DNA of 36,079 nt from NCBI GenBank assembly GCA_903897935.1, contig CAIUDO010000125.1:1-36079 (forward strand), written 5' to 3'. Under the pieces are notes generated by a model. That model was not told the DNA's origin. It did not search any database and saw nothing but the letters and a program-made list of their open reading frames with translations. The first letter of the stretch is position 1, and each line of letters opens with the position of its first letter. The translations under genes and the position numbers were made by a program. Shown here in pieces: positions 15,144 through 29,200 of the stretch. This stretch comes from an uncultured Pseudomonadota bacterium. Lineage in GTDB: Bacteria; Myxococcota_A; UBA796; GCA-2862545.

Positions 15144-16976
15144 TCACTCCCGGACGTGGCGGCGCTGCTGGATCTCGCCTCGGATCAGGTCGACGAACGC
15201 GTCGATCCCCATCTCTTCTTGCCGCTGGATGCCGTAGCGGCGGATGGTCACCGCGCGCGCCTCGACCTCACGCTCGCCGACGATCGCGACGACCGGCACC
15301 TTGGAGGTGGCCGCGTTGCGGATCTTCTTGCCCATGGTGTGGTCCGAGTCGTCGACCTCGGCCCGGATCATGTGCTGGCGCAGCGCCGCCTCGATCTCGC
15401 GGCCCCACGCGACGAACTTCTCGCCGACCGGCACGACGCGCACTTGCACGGGGGCGAGCCACGTGGGGAACGCGCCGCCGTAGTGCTCGATGAGGAAGCT
15501 GACGAACCGCTCGTGGGTGCCGAGCGGCGCCCGGTGGATGCACATCGGGGTGCGCTCGGTGCCGTCGCGGTCTGTGTAGGTGAGGCCGAACCGCCCCGGG
15601 ACCGCGAAGTCGATCTGGTTCGTCGACACCGTGAACTCCTTCTCGAGCACGGTCCGGAACTGGAAGTCGACCTTGGGGCCGTAGAACGCCGCTTCTCCCG
15701 GAGAGACCCGATAATGGGCGCCCATCCGCTCGAGCGCGGCGGTAGCCTGCGCCTGGGTCTTCGCCCAGCTCTCCGGGTCGTCGACGTACTTGCCGGCGCG
15801 CTTCGGGTCGTCGGGATCCCAGGTCGAGAGCCGCATGTACCAGTTCGTGAGGCCGAACAGGTCGTAGTACTCCTGGTGCATGCGCATGACGGAGATGAAC
15901 TCGTCTTCGAGCTGCTCCGGCGTGACGTAGATGTGCGCGTCGTTCATGGTCATGCCACGCACGCGGGTGAGCCCGTGCAAGGTGCCGCCGCGCTCGAAGC
16001 GGTACACGGTGCCGTACTCCGCGATGCGGAGCGGGAGATCACGGTACGAGTGCTTCTGCGCCTTGAACACCATGTGGTGGTGCGGGCAGTTCATCGGCCG
16101 GAGGTAGTAGCGGCTGCGCTCCTTGGACGAAGCGGAGGGCAAATCACCCTCTTCGTCGAGCTCCATCGGCGGGAACATGCCGGCTTCGTACAGCGGGAGG
16201 TGGCCGCTCGTGTGGTACAGCCCCTCCTTGGTCAGGTGAGGGGTGGAGACCCGCTGATAGCCGTACTTGAACTCCATCTCTCGCGCGAGCTTCTCGAGCT
16301 CGTCGCGAAGGACGGTGCCCGCCGGGAGCCACAGCGGCAGCCCCTTGCCGACTTCTTCGGTGATCGTGAACAGACCGAGCTCGACCCCGAGCTTTCGGTG
16401 ATCGCGGCGCTTGGCCTCTTCGATCTCCTGCACGCGCTGCCGCACCTCCTTTGCGGTGGGGTAGGCGTACGCGTAGATGCGGGTCATCTGCGTGTTCCGC
16501 TCGTCTCCCCGCCAATACGCGCCGGCGAGGCTGTGCAGCTTGAAGCCGTCGCGCGGCAGCTCGCTGGTGTTCGCGACGTGCGGTCCCTCGCACATGTCGA
16601 GGAACGGGCCGTTGCGGTAGAAGCCGATGCGCTCCACGCCGCGCTTGGCCACGAGCTCCCGCGCGTACTCGGCCTTGTGCGGCTCGTTCATGCCGGCGAT
16701 GCGCGCGTAGGCCTCCTCCGGCTCGAGATCGTCGTGGTGGAACGGCTGCGCGGCGGCGATGATCGCGCGCATACGCTCTTCGATCGCCGGGAGATCCTCG
16801 GGGCCGATCGGCTTGGGCAACACGAAGTCGTAGTAGAAGCCGTCGTCGATCGGCGGCCCGAAGCCGAGCAACGTGCCCGGGTAGAGCTCCTGGACGGCTT
16901 GGGCGAGCACGTGCGAGAGCGAGTGCCGCATACGGTAGAGCGGCGAGTCGTGGGTCTCCTCAGGGATGACCGGCAT
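15144..16976 (-). CDS. thrS: Threonyl-tRNA synthetase lacking the N-terminal TGS domain
   Basis: A 610-residue class II synthetase that charges tRNA-Thr. It begins close to the editing domain, which has the HSLSH zinc-like motif (His18, His22) and CEGPH (Cys129, His133), so mischarged Ser-tRNA editing should be intact. The roughly 60-residue TGS domain of most bacterial enzymes is absent. The catalytic core has Cys297 (MNCPHH), His348 (NDAHIY) and His481 (IHRAPLG) as zinc ligands. It also has motif 2 YRFERGGTLHGLTRVRG and motif 3 GTHERFVSFLIEHYGG. A normal anticodon-binding domain ends the protein. The start ATG at 16976 has GAGAGGA ahead, and the upstream gene stops nine bases earlier, so no TGS-coding sequence is hidden upstream. 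No T-box or operator is visible in the nine-base gap. Confidence 0.95.
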   Translation of the reverse strand: MPVIPEETHDSPLYRMRHSLSHVLAQAVQELYPGTLLGFGPPIDDGFYYDFVLPKPIGPEDLPAIEERMRAIIAAAQPFHHDDLEPEEAYARIAGMNEPHKAEYARELVAKRGVERIGFYRNGPFLDMCEGPHVANTSELPRDGFKLHSLAGAYWRGDERNTQMTRIYAYAYPTAKEVRQRVQEIEEAKRRDHRKLGVELGLFTITEEVGKGLPLWLPAGTVLRDELEKLAREMEFKYGYQRVSTPHLTKEGLYHTSGHLPLYEAGMFPPMELDEEGDLPSASSKERSRYYLRPMNCPHHHMVFKAQKHSYRDLPLRIAEYGTVYRFERGGTLHGLTRVRGMTMNDAHIYVTPEQLEDEFISVMRMHQEYYDLFGLTNWYMRLSTWDPDDPKRAGKYVDDPESWAKTQAQATAALERMGAHYRVSPGEAAFYGPKVDFQFRTVLEKEFTVSTNQIDFAVPGRFGLTYTDRDGTERTPMCIHRAPLGTHERFVSFLIEHYGGAFPTWLAPVQVRVVPVGEKFVAWGREIEAALRQHMIRAEVDDSDHTMGKKIRNAATSKVPVVAIVGEREVEARAVTIRRYGIQRQEEMGIDAFVDLIRGEIQQRRHVRE

Positions 16977-16985
16977 GGTGTCCTC

Positions 16986-17993
16986 TCAGCGGTGGGCGTC
17001 GGCCGACCGGATCGCGCCGAGCAGGTCGTCGATCAGGCGGTCGAGGTCGAATTGGTGGTGCCAGCCCCACTCTTCGCGCGCCGGCGCGTCGTCGAGCACG
17101 CGCGGCCACGAGTCGAGGAAGCCTTGGCGAGGGTCGCCGCCCGCGGACCAGCGGACGGTGAAGCCCGGGACCCGGCGCGCGAGCGCGGCGGCGAGCTCCT
17201 CCGCGGACGGGGAGATGGCGGCGATGTTGAACGCGCGGCGCGTGAGCCCCGCCGCGGGCGCCTGCGCGAGCTCGACGAGCGCCCGGACCGCGTCGTCCAT
17301 GTGCATGAACGGCACCCGTGTGTCGGCACGAACGAACGTCTGGATCGACGTCTCCCCGCGCGCGGCCGCGAACAGCATCTCGTTGGCGAAGTCGGTCGAC
17401 CCGCCGCCGGGGGGCGCGGCCGACAACAAGCCGGGGAACCGGACCGAGCGGAAGTCGGCCCACCCGCGGTGCGCGTACCACGCGCCCAGCAGCTCTCCGG
17501 CGACCTTGGTGACGCCGTACAAGGTGCTGGGGAGCAAGCCGATCTCGTTGCTCGCTACGCCGTCCGGGTAGCCGCCCGGCACGCCCGGCAGCGGCCCGAA
17601 CGCGGCGATCGACGACGGGAAGATCACCTTGATCGAGCGCGAGGATCGCGCGCGGCACAGGTCGAGCACGCCGCGCAGGCTCTCCATGTTGACGGCCCAG
17701 CAGCGCTCCGGGTCGCGCTCACCGGTGGCGGACAACAGCGCGGGCAGGTGGAAGATCGTGTCGGCCTCGTAGCGGTCGACGAGCCGGGCGACGACGGTGG
17801 CGTCGGTGGCGTCGGCGGTGTGCCAGCGGTCGCCGGCGCCGTATCGGTCGAGCAGCGCCGCCATGGCGGGGCCGGCGGCCGACGCCGCCGCGGGGCGCAG
17901 GTCAGCCATCGCGACGGCGTGGCCGCTCCCGAGCAGGAACCGGACCAGATCCGTTCCAACCTGACCACCCGCACCGAGCACGAGGGCGCGCAT
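16986..17993 (-). CDS. tdh: L-threonine 3-dehydrogenase, short-chain (SDR/epimerase) type
   Basis: A 335-residue NAD-dependent enzyme of the extended SDR class. It has the Rossmann motif GAGGQVG (7-13), HLPALLSATGE (82-92), PSSIAAFGP (126-134), the catalytic YGVTK (Tyr159, Lys163), RFPGLLSAAPPGGGSTDFA (185-203) and the late block DPRQGFLDSWPRVLDD. This set, especially PGGGxTD and the RQ...DSWP...DD block, is that of the SDR-type threonine dehydrogenases rather than a sugar epimerase. These convert threonine to 2-amino-3-ketobutyrate, which Kbl splits to glycine and acetyl-CoA. No kbl gene is in the window. ATG at 17993 has GGAGG four bases ahead. It is the first gene of the threonine operon and divergent from xth across 71 bases. 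Confidence 0.85.
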   Translation of the reverse strand: MRALVLGAGGQVGTDLVRFLLGSGHAVAMADLRPAAASAAGPAMAALLDRYGAGDRWHTADATDATVVARLVDRYEADTIFHLPALLSATGERDPERCWAVNMESLRGVLDLCRARSSRSIKVIFPSSIAAFGPLPGVPGGYPDGVASNEIGLLPSTLYGVTKVAGELLGAWYAHRGWADFRSVRFPGLLSAAPPGGGSTDFANEMLFAAARGETSIQTFVRADTRVPFMHMDDAVRALVELAQAPAAGLTRRAFNIAAISPSAEELAAALARRVPGFTVRWSAGGDPRQGFLDSWPRVLDDAPAREEWGWHHQFDLDRLIDDLLGAIRSADAHR

Positions 17994-18064
17994 GAGACCT
18001 CCGAGGGCGCACCGCTTACCGCGGGGCGCGGCGGCCGGGTAGGAGGCGCGGGCGGAGGTGCTGG

Positions 18065-18835
18065 GTGTTGGTCGTGACCTGGAACGTCAACTCGCTCAAG
18101 GCGCGCGAGGCCTTCCTCGCCGAGTTCCTCGATCGCGTCCGGCCCGACGTGTTCGCGTTGCAGGAGCTCAAGCTGGAGGACGCCGCGGTGCCGGTGTCGA
18201 TGTTCACCCAGCGAGGCTACGAGGTCGTGTTCACCGGGCAGAAGGCCTACAACGGCGTGCTGCTCGGGTCGCGCACCCCGATCACCGACGTACACCGCGG
18301 CTTCCCGGGCGACGGCGGCGATGCTCGCCTGATCGCCGGCACCACGAACGGCGTGCGGTTCGTCTGTCTGTACTGCCCGCAGGGTCAGAGCGCGACGAGC
18401 CCCAAGTTCGTCTTCAAGCTGGATTTCTACGAGCAGCTCCGCGCTTGGGTCGCCAAGCTCGACCTCACCTCGCCGATCGTGCTGCTCGGCGACATGAACA
18501 TCGCGCCCGGTCCGGAGGACATCTGGGATCCGTTCGGCATGGACGGTGAGACGGGGTACCACCCGCTCGAGCACGACGAGTGGCGCAAGCTGATGGCGCT
18601 CGGCCTGCACGACGCGGTGCGGCCGCACGTGCCCCCGGGGACGTACTCGTACTGGGACTACCGGGCCGGCTCGTTCCACAAGGGGCAGGGCATGCGCATC
18701 GATCACGTGCTCGTGACCGCGCCGCTGGTCGGGCGCGTGGCGAGCGCATGGATCGACCGCAACGAGCGAAAGAAGAAGGGGGACCTCGCCCCGTCCGACC
18801 ACGCCCCGGTCGGGGTGATCCTGCGGGATGAACCG

Positions 18836-18844
<9 letters not shown>
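18065..18844 (+). CDS. xth: Exonuclease III family AP endonuclease
   Basis: A 259-residue DNA-repair nuclease of the exonuclease III/APE family, which cuts 5' to abasic sites and removes 3' blocks. All catalytic positions are visible: TWNVNSL (Asn7), LQELK (metal Glu34), CLYCPQG (Tyr103), GDMNIAP (Asp143, Asn145), RIDHVL (Asp213) and SDHAPV (Asp245, His246). Length is normal. The start is GTG at 18065, with GGAGG seven bases ahead. The 3' end overlaps the convergent zinc-ribbon kinase gene by nine bases. Confidence 0.93.
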
Positions 18845-20866
<2,022 letters not shown>

Positions 20867-21033
20867 CCGCGTCCCCTCCGGTCGGGCATCATCGCACGGA
20901 AGCGTGCCGGTTGCGAGGCGCACCCCCCGTCGATGCCGCGCCCATCGGCGTCGCCGCGGCCCGTCGGGCGACGACCGGGTCGGCGCGCGGTCTTCCGCTC
21001 CGGAGCCGGCCCCGCACGCGCCTCGGTCCGTCG

Positions 21034-21063
21034 TTGACGGTCGATCCGAGGCTGGGGTATATG
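21034..21063 (+). promoter_or_regulatory. Candidate sigma70-type promoter for the hydrolase lipoprotein gene
   Basis: TTGACG (21034-21039) and TATATG (21058-21063) are separated by 18 bases and end 21 bases before the ATG at 21085. This is the best -35/-10 pair I found in the window and stands out against the GC-rich background. GGAG lies just before the start codon. The rest of 20867-21084, between the divergent kinase and hydrolase genes, shows no gene. Confidence 0.5.
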
Positions 21064-21084
21064 CGACCGACCTCGGAGATCTAC

Positions 21085-22773
<1,689 letters not shown>

Positions 22774-22781
22774 AGCGGACT

Positions 22782-22814
22782 GCGGCGCGCGCGACCGCGT
22801 TGGGTCCGCGCCGC
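22782..22814. terminator. Candidate bidirectional hairpin between convergent genes
   Basis: GCGGCGCG (22782-22789) and CGCGCCGC (22807-22814) form a perfect 8-bp stem with a 17-base loop. It lies in the 54 bases between the stops of the hydrolase lipoprotein and the convergent kinase. There is no T-tract on either strand, so intrinsic termination is uncertain. Its position is what makes it plausible. Confidence 0.35.
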
Positions 22815-22827
22815 TGGCGGCCCGAAC

Positions 22828-25800
22828 CTACTGCAGGATGCGGTCGATCGGGTCGTCGGCCCGGAGCGCACGCGCCCAGCGGTGGACCCGGAGCGCGGCG
22901 CGCTCGGTGTCGCCGAGGCGGACCCGAAGCCGGTCGAGCACCGCGCGACCCCGGGACGTCGCGTCGTCGTGCTCCCCGCCGTGCGACTCCATGTGTCGTA
23001 CGCGGGCGACGTTGCGCTCGACCTCGAGCGGGAGCAGCGGCTCCGACCGCAGCATGTCGTAGAGCGGCCCGAAGGCCTCCCGCGGCTGCTGGGCCTGGGG
23101 GAACGCCCGCGCCTTGAGCACGATCGCGTCGGCGTACGCGGTCGCGTCACCGAGGCGGTGGAGCGCCGACGCGGCGGCGTCGAGGTCGAAGAGGGCCGCC
23201 TGGAGCTCACCGAGCGCGCCCAAGATCGCGCCCCGAAGCGCGGTGGCCCGGGCCCCGGTGACGGCGAGCCCGGCTGGCGCCGCGCGCTTGAGCACGCTCT
23301 CGACGACCACCCGCGCCTCGTGCTGCTCGTCCGACTCGTGCAGAAGGTGCGCGCGCAGCAAGTCGGCCTCGAGCCGGAGGTGGAGGTGCTCCCCGCGTCG
23401 CAGCGTGGCGGCGATCTCGTCGACGATCTCCTGTACGCGACCGAACCGGCAAAGATCGAGCTCTGTCCAGCCTTCTGCGAGCAGCACGCGCAGGTAGGCC
23501 GCCGGCAGCTGGCCCTCGCGCAGCGCCGACGCGAGCGGCCGCAGCACGGCGAGCGCCTCGGTGTAGCGGCCCTGGCGGCGCAGCGCCTCGGCCAGCACCG
23601 GCACCGCGAACGACGGCCCGGTGCCGCCTTCGGCCTCGGCGAGCGTGAGCGCCTTGCGGGCGTTCTTCTCCGCTTCCCCGACGCGGCCGCGGTGGAGCTG
23701 CAGCGCGGCGATGCCCGAGCGGGTGAGGCACACCCCCTTGAGATCATCGTGTTGCTTCGCCAGCTTGTGCGCGCGGTCGTACCAGACCGCAGACTCCGCG
23801 ATGTTGCCCGCCATCCGCCAGGCGTCGCCGAGGTCGGTCGACACCCGCAGCGCGAGGTCGGGGCGCGTCGCGCTGCCGTCACCGGTGACGAGGGCGGACC
23901 AGCACTTGTCGAGCTGGCGACGCCACGCCTCGTGGTGGCCGACCGTCGCGTGCACCCGCGCGCGCAGCAGGTCGACGTCGCGCTCCAGCGTGGTGCCGCT
24001 CGCCGCCGTGACCGCCGCGGTGATCGCCCGCCCGGTCGACGGCTCGGTGGGGCGCACCTCGAGCAAGCACTCTGCGTGCAGCACCGCGACGGCGGCGACG
24101 AGGTCACGGTCGAGGTCGGTCGCTTCGGCGACCGCGGGCGCGAGCGCGTCGAGCACCGAGAGGGCGGTCTCTGGCTCGCCGCGCGTCAGGCGCTCGGTGG
24201 CCCACGGGACGCCGCGCGCCGCCGCCGCGGTCAACTGGCCTGCTCGGATCAGCAGGTGGAGCTGGCCCGGGAACGTCGGTTGATCCGACACGACCTGCAG
24301 CAGCCGCTGCCGCAGCAGGTGGTTCCGGCACGGGGTGAGCGTCTCCAGGACCATGTCGGCTGCGATGGCGTCTTGCCAATGCACGCGGAAGACCGTGCCC
24401 TCTGGAGCGAGGCGGATCACGCCGCGGGCCTGCACCTCCTCGAGGATCGGCAGCAGCTCGGTGCGCCGCATGGCGACGGCGTGGGCGAGCCAGGCGTCGG
24501 TGGCGAACCCCTGCAGGAGCGCGAACGCCTCGAGCGCGCGCCGGGCGTCGATCGGGAGCCCGTCGACGGCGGCTTGTGCGTCGGCGCGGGCGCGCTCGGG
24601 CGCCGGGATGTGGATCTGATCCTCGGCCCACTCGATTCGGTTCGGGTCGTTGCCGAGGGCGCGTAACAAGCCGCTCCGCACCAGTCGGTCGACCATCTCC
24701 TCGACGTAGACCGGGCGCCCGGACGACAACGCGTGGATGCGGCGCGCGACCGAAGCGGGAGGTGGGCGACGGTGCAGCAGCGCGCCGACGAGGTTGGACA
24801 CCTGACGTGGCGTGAGCGGCGGCACCTCGACCCGCCAGGCGTCGGGCAGCCGTCGGCGGAGGACCGAGCCGGGCACGTCGGCCGCTTCGTCGACCTCGGC
24901 GATGAGCATCACCGGCAAGCCGCTGCGGGCCGCCGTCTGTCGGAGGCGGATGATCAGGTCGATGGTCGCGAGGCTCGCGCGCTCGAGGGCCAGGAACGTC
25001 AAGATGACGGGCGTGCCGCCCTTCTTGGTGATCTGCCGGAGGAGCGTCTCGGTGGCCTCCTGAAGCACGACGCGGCGGCGGGGCCCGGCGGTCGCTTCGT
25101 CGTCGGCGAGCTTGCTGCCGATCTCAGCAGCGACCGACGGCTCGCACACCATCATCATGCTGCGTAGGAGCTGGCCAAACGCCGCGATGTCTCCCGACTC
25201 CGCGAAGCTGGCGCCGTGCGCCTGCCACTTGCGGGCGCGCGCCTCTTCGACCGCGATCTCGACCAGCCGTGCGCGTCCGCTCCCGTGGCGACCGGACAGC
25301 ATGATCATCGAGCACGGCTCGCGGGCGTCGAGGAACGCGCGCAAACGCTCGACTTGTGCTTCGCGGCCGATCAGCCGCTTCCCGGTGTCGATGTCGAGGG
25401 TGCCCGGGAGCCCGAGCGTCACGCCGGCGATCGCCTCGATGGCCTCCGCGACGTCAGCGCCGGTGCGCAGCCGCGCGAGCGGGTCCTTCGCCAGCAATCG
25501 GCTGATCAGGTTCTCAAGGCGCTCGGGCGCCGACGGGACGAGATCGCGGATCGGCGCCGCCTTCTCCTTGACGTGCTGGCGCGCCAACGCGGCCGGCTCC
25601 GTGGCCCGAAACGGCAGCTTGCCCGTCACCATGCGGTACAACAGCACGCCGAGCGCGTACAGGTCGGTGCGCCCGTCCATCGGGTCGCCGAGGATCTGCT
25701 CGGGTGCGGCGTACGCGAACGTGCCGATGAACTCACCTTCGACGGTGATCGGGGCGCCGTCTTGGATGCGCGCCGAGCCGAAGTCGAGCAGCTTGACGCG

Positions 25801-26235
25801 ACCGTCGGCGAGCACGAGCACGTTGGCGGACTTCAGGTCGCGGTGGATGAGGTCGCGTCGGTGGATGTGATCGAGCGCCCGCGCGATGTCGTACGCGACG
25901 CGTAACGCGGCGCTCATACGCGACGGTGAACCGGGCTTGCCCTGCTTCTGCAGCCACTGGGCGACCTGTTGCCCGTCGACGAGCTCCATCGTCATCCATG
26001 GCTTGTCGTGGTGCACCCCGTAGCTGTAGACGCGCGCGATGTTCGGGTGGTTGAGCCGCGACATGGCCTCGTATTCGCGGTTGAACCTCGCGAGTCCGCC
26101 CTCGGCGGTGTGCAGCTTGAGCGCGAGGTGCTCGCCGCTCTCGGGGTCCTCGACCTCGAACACCTCGGCCATCCCGCCGCCGGCGATCGGGCGGACCACG
26201 CGGTACGGGCCGATGCGCGATGGCACGTCCGTCAT
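22828..26235 (-). CDS. PknK-like Ser/Thr kinase with degenerate AAA module and TPR-rich C-terminus (paralogue 1)
   Basis: A 1135-residue cytoplasmic signalling protein. The kinase domain (8-275) is intact: glycine loop IAGGGMAEVF, Lys40, HRDLKSANVLV (Asp133), DFG (151-153) and AAPEQ. A GREAQ-type boundary at 290 starts an AAA/STAND-like module. Its P-loop reads SGRHGSGRA (314-322), with Arg in place of the Walker A Lys and Ala in place of Ser/Thr. The Walker B region (VILTFLALER, 410-419) lacks the acidic residue. From about 640 to 1110 the sequence is Ala/Leu-rich helical repeats typical of TPRs. The layout matches PknK-type kinases. The start overlaps the stop of its paralogue (ATGA, 26232-26235). 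A membrane segment is not apparent. Inputs and targets are unknown. Confidence 0.88.
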   Translation of the reverse strand: MTDVPSRIGPYRVVRPIAGGGMAEVFEVEDPESGEHLALKLHTAEGGLARFNREYEAMSRLNHPNIARVYSYGVHHDKPWMTMELVDGQQVAQWLQKQGKPGSPSRMSAALRVAYDIARALDHIHRRDLIHRDLKSANVLVLADGRVKLLDFGSARIQDGAPITVEGEFIGTFAYAAPEQILGDPMDGRTDLYALGVLLYRMVTGKLPFRATEPAALARQHVKEKAAPIRDLVPSAPERLENLISRLLAKDPLARLRTGADVAEAIEAIAGVTLGLPGTLDIDTGKRLIGREAQVERLRAFLDAREPCSMIMLSGRHGSGRARLVEIAVEEARARKWQAHGASFAESGDIAAFGQLLRSMMMVCEPSVAAEIGSKLADDEATAGPRRRVVLQEATETLLRQITKKGGTPVILTFLALERASLATIDLIIRLRQTAARSGLPVMLIAEVDEAADVPGSVLRRRLPDAWRVEVPPLTPRQVSNLVGALLHRRPPPASVARRIHALSSGRPVYVEEMVDRLVRSGLLRALGNDPNRIEWAEDQIHIPAPERARADAQAAVDGLPIDARRALEAFALLQGFATDAWLAHAVAMRRTELLPILEEVQARGVIRLAPEGTVFRVHWQDAIAADMVLETLTPCRNHLLRQRLLQVVSDQPTFPGQLHLLIRAGQLTAAAARGVPWATERLTRGEPETALSVLDALAPAVAEATDLDRDLVAAVAVLHAECLLEVRPTEPSTGRAITAAVTAASGTTLERDVDLLRARVHATVGHHEAWRRQLDKCWSALVTGDGSATRPDLALRVSTDLGDAWRMAGNIAESAVWYDRAHKLAKQHDDLKGVCLTRSGIAALQLHRGRVGEAEKNARKALTLAEAEGGTGPSFAVPVLAEALRRQGRYTEALAVLRPLASALREGQLPAAYLRVLLAEGWTELDLCRFGRVQEIVDEIAATLRRGEHLHLRLEADLLRAHLLHESDEQHEARVVVESVLKRAAPAGLAVTGARATALRGAILGALGELQAALFDLDAAASALHRLGDATAYADAIVLKARAFPQAQQPREAFGPLYDMLRSEPLLPLEVERNVARVRHMESHGGEHDDATSRGRAVLDRLRVRLGDTERAALRVHRWARALRADDPIDRILQ

Positions 26236-29200
26236 CGGCCCCCCTCACGCAGCCGACGCGCCCACGGGTGCACGCGTAGGGCGGACTGCTCGGTGTCGTC
26301 TTGGCGGGACGCCAGGCGGTTGAGGAGCTGGCGGCCTTCCCTGAGCGCGCCCCGCGCCCCGGGCTCGTCGCGCCGGGTCCGGGCCCACTGGTGTTGGGCG
26401 AGCACGAGCTCCATCTGTAGGAGCGACGCTCCTTCGCGGGTGATCATGTCTGACACGGGTTGAAAGATGAGCTGCGGGTCCACTCGGGCGCCGACCGCGT
26501 GCGTCCAGCTCGTGCAGGCGTCTCCGAGGGCCACGAGGTCGCCGGTGCCCATGAGCCCGAGCCACGCGCCCTCGGCGACGTCGCCTGCTTCTTCGCGCTC
26601 GCCCAACGCCCACAACGCCTCGGCGGTGAGCGACCGCCCACGCTCCGCGAACGCGCCGAGGTTGGCCGCGCGCGCGCGCTGGTACACGTCGGCGAGCAGG
26701 GCGCGCGCCTCGGCGGCGTGCCCGCCCCCCAACAACAACAAGCCGCGGGTGAGGCCCGCTTCGAGCTGCAGATCGAGGTGCTCGTTGGCGCGCAGGTTGG
26801 CGTCGATCTCCTCGATCATCTCCTGGGCCGAACCCAGGCGGTGGAGGTCGGCCTCGCAGCGGGCGGCGACGAGCAGCAAGCGGAGGTAGGTCGCCGAGAT
26901 CTGGCCGTCGCGCGCCGGGCCGAGGCGCTGGTGGATCATCCGCAGCGCCTCCGAGAAGCGGCCCTGGATCCGCAGCGCGTCCGCGGTCACCGCGGCGGCG
27001 ACCCAAGCCGCTGGGCGGTCCTCGGCGTGCTCCAACGCCGCCATGGCGGCGCGGCCGAGCGTCAGGGCCCGGTCGAGCTCCCCGGAGCGCAGCACCACGT
27101 AGGCGAGGCCCGCCTCGGCGTGCGCGACCGCGCGCGCGTTCCCGTCGGCGACGGCGAGCTCGCGCGCCCGCTCGAACCAGTCGCGCGCCGATCGCGGCTC
27201 ACCCGCGGCGACCGACAGCAGCCCGAGGTCGACCGCGATGCGCTCGGACAGATCGGCCTCGCCTTCGGTCGTGCTGGCCCGCCGGAACGCGTCGACCAGG
27301 GCGTCGCGGCTCCGGGGCACCCGACCGAGGATCATCTCGTGCCGCGCGGCCAGCCGCTGCGCTTCGAGGGAGACGCCGACGTCGGTGGTGAGGGTACGCG
27401 CCAGAACCAGGGCGCTCGTGATCGCGGTGTCGGTCGGACGCACTTGCAACAAGCAGCGGGCGTGGGCGAGGTAGATCCGTGCCCGCAGCTCGGCGGGCAA
27501 GGCGCGCATCGCCGGCATGCGCTCCACGATCGCGTCGAGGGCCTCGGCGGCCTCGGCGACGCGCCCGGCGCCCTCCAGCTCCTCGGCGCGCCGAAGCCCC
27601 GACGGGGCCCCGTCGCACGGTCGCCCGCCCGCGAGCAGCAGCAGGACCTCTTGCAGCGTATACTCGTCATTCTCCTTGACTTCGGCCGCGAGCCCCCGCT
27701 CGATGCTCCGTCGACGGCACGGGTGGGTGGCTTCGACGACCAGGCGCGCGGCCAGCGGGTGGGCGATCGATACCAGCGCGCCACGCTGGTGGGTCCAACC
27801 GTCGCGGGCGAGGTTGGTCAAGTAGGCGCGCGTGGTGGCGATGTCGAAGCCGGACGCGGACGCGATCACCGCCGCCGGCAGCGGGCCGGACGCGTGGGCG
27901 ACCGTCTCCAGCGTGCGGCGATGATCCGCGGCCAGCGCCGATAGTGCCTGGTCGATCTCCGCGGACGCCCGCGCTGAGACCGGGATCGCCGCCTCGGCGT
28001 CGCCCCACGACAACCGGGCCCCGTCGGGGGCGGCGACGACCCGCTGGCTCGCGATGAGCCCCTCCAGCACGTCGGCGAGGTAGCGCGGCTGGCCGCCGGT
28101 CGCGTTGTGGAGCTTACGCGCAAGGCTCATCGGGGGCGGACGGCGGTGCAGCATCGTGCCGGCGACCTGGGCGACCTCGCCGACGGTCAGCGGTGGCAGC
28201 TCACACGCGGCGACGTCGGGCAACGCAGCGAGCCACCAGCCGGTCGGGTCGTCGCTCGCGGTCGCGAGCAGCACGATCTCGGCCGCGGAGTTGGTGAGCC
28301 CGCGGTGCGCGGCCGTGATGACGTCGATCGCCGCAGCGGACGCGCTGTGCAGGCTCTCGAGTAGGATCAAGCTCGGCTCTTCGAGGGGCCCCAGCGCCTC
28401 GGCCAGCCGCGAGACACCGAAGGTGAGGCCCTTGCGGGTGGTGTCGGTGAGCGGGCCGGGCCGGCTCAGGACCTGCTGGAGCGCGACCGTCGCGTCGCCG
28501 ACCTCGTCGTTCGGGGTGCGCGCCCGCTGCGCGCTGTGGAGGAGCGCGCGCACGAATTCGGTGGCGTCGCCGTCGCGCCCCAGCGTCACGGTGCGGGTCG
28601 TCCACCCCTGGCCGTCCAGGTGGGCCGCGATCCCCCGCGCGAACTGGCGGCGCCCGGCGCCGAGCGGCCCGCGCACGATCAGGGCCCGGGGGCGACGATC
28701 CGAGACCATGCGGTCGATGAGGTGCCGGTGGGCCTCTTCGCGGCCGACCGCGCGGTCGGTACGCACCACGGGCTGGTGCGCCGTGGTGGTTGGCGCGGCC
28801 ACCATGCCTTCGAGGGCGGCGCGGAGCGTCGACGCGTGCGCGGGCCGATCATCCGGTTTCTTCGCCAATAACGACATCACGAGGTCATTGAACGCGCGCG
28901 GAAGGCTCGGCACGACGTCTATCGGCGGCTTGGGCGTGGCCCGCAGGTGCAGGTCGATGAGCGTGCGGTGGTCGTCGGAGTCGAACGGCCGCCGACCCGT
29001 CGCCAGCCGGTACAACAACACGCCGAGGCTGTAGAGGTCCGACCGCCCGTCCAGCGCGTTGCCGCTGATCTGCTCCGGCGACGCGTACTCGAACGTGCCG
29101 ACGAACTCGCCCTTCTTGGTGATGCGGTCGACGGCGTCGACCACGTGCGCGGTGCCGAAGTCGAGCAGCTTGACCCGCCCGTCGGCGAGCACGACTACGT

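Noticed and set aside
16986-17993. Annotation as a generic nucleotide-sugar epimerase
   Set aside because: The PGGGSTDFA block and the late RQ...DSWP...DD block match SDR-type threonine dehydrogenase better, and the neighbours also use threonine.
15000-18077. 1025-residue plus-strand open frame antisense to sua5, thrS and tdh
   Set aside because: Composition is Arg/Val/Ala/His-rich shadow coding caused by GC-rich third positions. The opposite strand carries three clear enzymes. The same reasoning rejects the long frames at 96-1934, 4332-7004, 26460-27944, 28947-32684 and 32698-35379.
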